From Eubacteriales bacterium (GTDB taxonomy: Bacteria; Bacillota; Clostridia; Lachnospirales; Lachnospiraceae), in contig JAUNPT010000115.1 in assembly GCA_030536565.1 (NCBI GenBank), positions 1 to 7,162 on the forward strand: a DNA stretch of 7,162 nucleotides, given 5' to 3'. The translations under genes and the position numbers were made by a program. Shown one piece after another: positions 6,179 to 7,162 of the stretch (its first letter is position 1; each line of letters starts with the position of its first letter). Below the pieces are notes generated by a model. The model worked only from the letters and a program-made list of their open reading frames with translations, had not been told where the DNA came from and ran no database searches.

Positions 6179-6586
6179 TCAATCATCTTTCTTTTCTTTA
6201 TTCGCTACAAATGAATAATACATATTCCTTTTGTAGTCAAATATCCCATCTGCCTGTTCTGGCAACTGTTCAAATGTGCCTTTATCCACATCTAATTCCA
6301 CCATCTTATTCTCCACAGTAAAATACAAACGATATGCTATTCCTTTATTACTATATCTCAATCCACCTCCCGGACTCTTTATTCCGCGCCCGCCTTGTCC
6401 AGCATATGTTTTTAGTTCGATATACTCCTCCGCCACCTTAGAATCCAAGTGTGCAGGCCCTTTATATCTTTTCGTAAATATGGTTACCAGATAATTTTTA
6501 TATACGCCTCGTAGAATCAATAATAAAAAAATCCCAAAAACAATAAGGGTGCCAATTTCAACGCTTAATGGAAGCTGCATTCTCAT
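6179..6586 (-). CDS. Small membrane protein resembling DUF2500
   Basis: This 135-residue protein has one hydrophobic helix near the N-terminus (about 11-27), then a basic stretch (29-43), a glycine-rich segment (63-75, GQGGRG and PGGG), and a C-terminal beta-rich domain. That domain's pattern, Tyr-x-x-x-Phe, then ELDV, a late Phe-x-x-Leu, GIFDYK and YYSFV, closely recalls the end of E. coli YhhM, a DUF2500 protein, from memory. No function is known for that family and I assign none. The soluble part could face either side. The ATG at 6586 has only a weak AGAAAG upstream; a second ATG two codons later is possible. A candidate promoter lies just upstream and a strong terminator directly downstream, so it is probably a single-gene unit. 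The coding frame is intact, unlike the sequence before it. Confidence 0.72.
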   Translation of the reverse strand: MRMQLPLSVEIGTLIVFGIFLLLILRGVYKNYLVTIFTKRYKGPAHLDSKVAEEYIELKTYAGQGGRGIKSPGGGLRYSNKGIAYRLYFTVENKMVELDVDKGTFEQLPEQADGIFDYKRNMYYSFVANKEKKDD

Positions 6587-6603
6587 AGATAGTCTTTCTG
6601 CTA

Positions 6604-6803
6604 TTATTCCTGATAATACAAATCAACATACTCCAAATCAATATTGTTACCAACTCTCACAACTTCATCTGGGAGCTCGTCTCCAACTAGCCGTAATACC
6701 AACCCATTTTTTCTGCTTAATTCTTCTTATATGCAACTGACGTTAAATTCACAATTTCAAGCAGTTCATCAATCTTCTGACCAACCTTTTTCTTCTTTCC
6801 TAC
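6604..6803 (-). pseudogene. Remnant of an ABC transporter ATP-binding subunit
   Basis: Two scraps in different frames match different parts of one protein type. From 6803 to 6717 the translation includes KIDELLEIVNLTSVAYKK and then a stop. This is the helical segment that follows the Q-loop and precedes the LSGG signature in drug- and lantibiotic-type ABC ATPases. From 6714 to 6604, in another frame, it includes LVGDELPDEVVRVGNN and ends in VDLYYQE, stop. This resembles the extreme C-terminus of such ATPases, which often ends in a Leu-Tyr-x-Tyr pattern. Walker A, signature, Walker B and H-loop are all absent, so about two thirds of the gene is missing and no ATPase can be made. It sits directly after the permease fragment, as expected for an ABC operon. 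The family match is from memory of typical sequences. Confidence 0.68.
6613..6641 (-). promoter_or_regulatory. Candidate promoter of the DUF2500-like gene
   Basis: On the minus strand TTGATT (6641-6636) is followed by exactly 17 bp and TATTAT (6618-6613). Both differ from consensus by one base. Transcription would begin near 6606, about 20 nt before the ATG at 6586. The elements lie inside the last codons of the ABC ATPase remnant. Confidence 0.5.
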
Positions 6804-6819
6804 ATTTTATATAATTGCA

Positions 6820-7162
6820 TCACTTAATATGAAAATCACTAAAAAATACACTACCTAATTTAGAAATAAAACACGCACATATCATTACTGCATATGCTGC
6901 ACATGATCTCATAACAAGAGACCAAATCATCCATTCTAAGATTGTTATTGAAGTTCCATATTGAATCGCGATTTCTTCCATAAATGGCAAACTAATAATT
7001 GGTGCATGAAGGAATGGTGCACCATATGCATCAATTAGAATTCCATATTCTATCCCATATACAACCACAATAATAACAGATGTTAAAATAAAACTGGCAA
7101 TATATTTTCGTAGAGTAATCCATGTTCTTCCACGTGTACAACTATATATTATGGACTGCATT
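6820..7162 (-). CDS. ABC-2 type permease, C-terminal part (5' end outside window)
   Basis: The frame is open from the window edge to a TGA at 6820-6822, giving at least 113 residues. A Met codon at 7161 is probably internal. The protein begins with a basic stretch (TRGRTWITLRKYI) leading into a hydrophobic helix (about 20-43). Then comes a loop with GAPFLHAPIISLPFMEE and a second hydrophobic region (about 72-101). This layout resembles ABC-2 permeases paired with exporter ATPases in Clostridia. Such permeases usually have another helix after the last one seen here, so this copy may be cut short. A shifted frame across a six-T run continues with hydrophobic residues (see findings). With its ATPase in ruins, the permease is unlikely to work on its own, so it may be a pseudogene in progress. 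Confidence 0.58.
   Translation of the reverse strand, partial: MQSIIYSCTRGRTWITLRKYIASFILTSVIIVVVYGIEYGILIDAYGAPFLHAPIISLPFMEEIAIQYGTSITILEWMIWSLVMRSCAAYAVMICACFISKLGSVFFSDFHIK

Noticed and set aside
6549..6740. A plus-strand open frame of 63 codons across the ABC ATPase remnant
   Set aside because: It is short, lacks a ribosome binding site, overlaps the start of the DUF2500-like gene, and is better explained by the minus-strand remnant.
1..7162. A CRISPR array, tRNA or rRNA gene, insertion sequence, phage or defence system
   Set aside because: I found no regularly spaced repeats, no cloverleaf-like or rRNA-like sequence, no transposase or integrase motifs, and no defence-related domains on either strand by reading.

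Overview
The window looks like a chromosomal stretch from a low-GC Gram-positive of the class Clostridia, most likely a member of the Lachnospiraceae. The reasons are the AT-rich sequence, strong AAGGAGG-type ribosome binding sites, the clostridial style of the RNase Z, and an N-terminal protein resembling small anchored proteins of that family. This is inference from remembered family features, not a database match. Every gene I can support is on the minus strand, so transcription runs from position 7162 down to 1.

Layout in transcription order. (i) 7162-6604 is a decaying ABC exporter. The 3' part of an ABC-2 type permease, possibly frameshifted near its end, is followed at once by two out-of-frame scraps of an ABC ATPase that has lost its Walker A, signature and Walker B regions. 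(ii) 6586-6179 is a small one-helix membrane protein resembling DUF2500. Its candidate promoter lies inside the ATPase scrap, and a strong hairpin terminator starts two bases after its stop. (iii) 6130-3748 is the tex gene, with a near-consensus SigA-type promoter (TTGATA, 17 bp, TATAAT with an upstream TG) and two small hairpins in its leader. (iv) 3717-3655 is a compact leader with mutually exclusive or pseudoknotted base pairing. It ends against the ribosome binding site of a YcxB-like membrane protein. (v) 3643-1456 is a tight four-gene run: ycxB-like, tsaE, tsaB, rimI, with a 5 nt gap, a 20 nt overlap and an 8 nt overlap. (vi) 1376-1 holds rnz and, 25 nt downstream, the start of a small anchored protein opening with GTG and running off the window.

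Functionally the centre of the window is RNA and translation maintenance. TsaE and TsaB belong to the machinery that makes t6A37 on ANN-decoding tRNAs; its catalytic partner TsaD and the enzyme TsaC/Sua5 are not in this window. RimI acetylates a ribosomal protein N-terminus in enterobacteria, RNase Z matures tRNA 3' ends, and Tex is an S1-domain nucleic-acid-binding protein.

I see no CRISPR array, tRNA, rRNA, insertion sequence or defence system. Most of the window is ordinary housekeeping DNA. The parts that deserve a second look are the structured leader at 3655-3717 and the eroded ABC transporter at 6604-7162.
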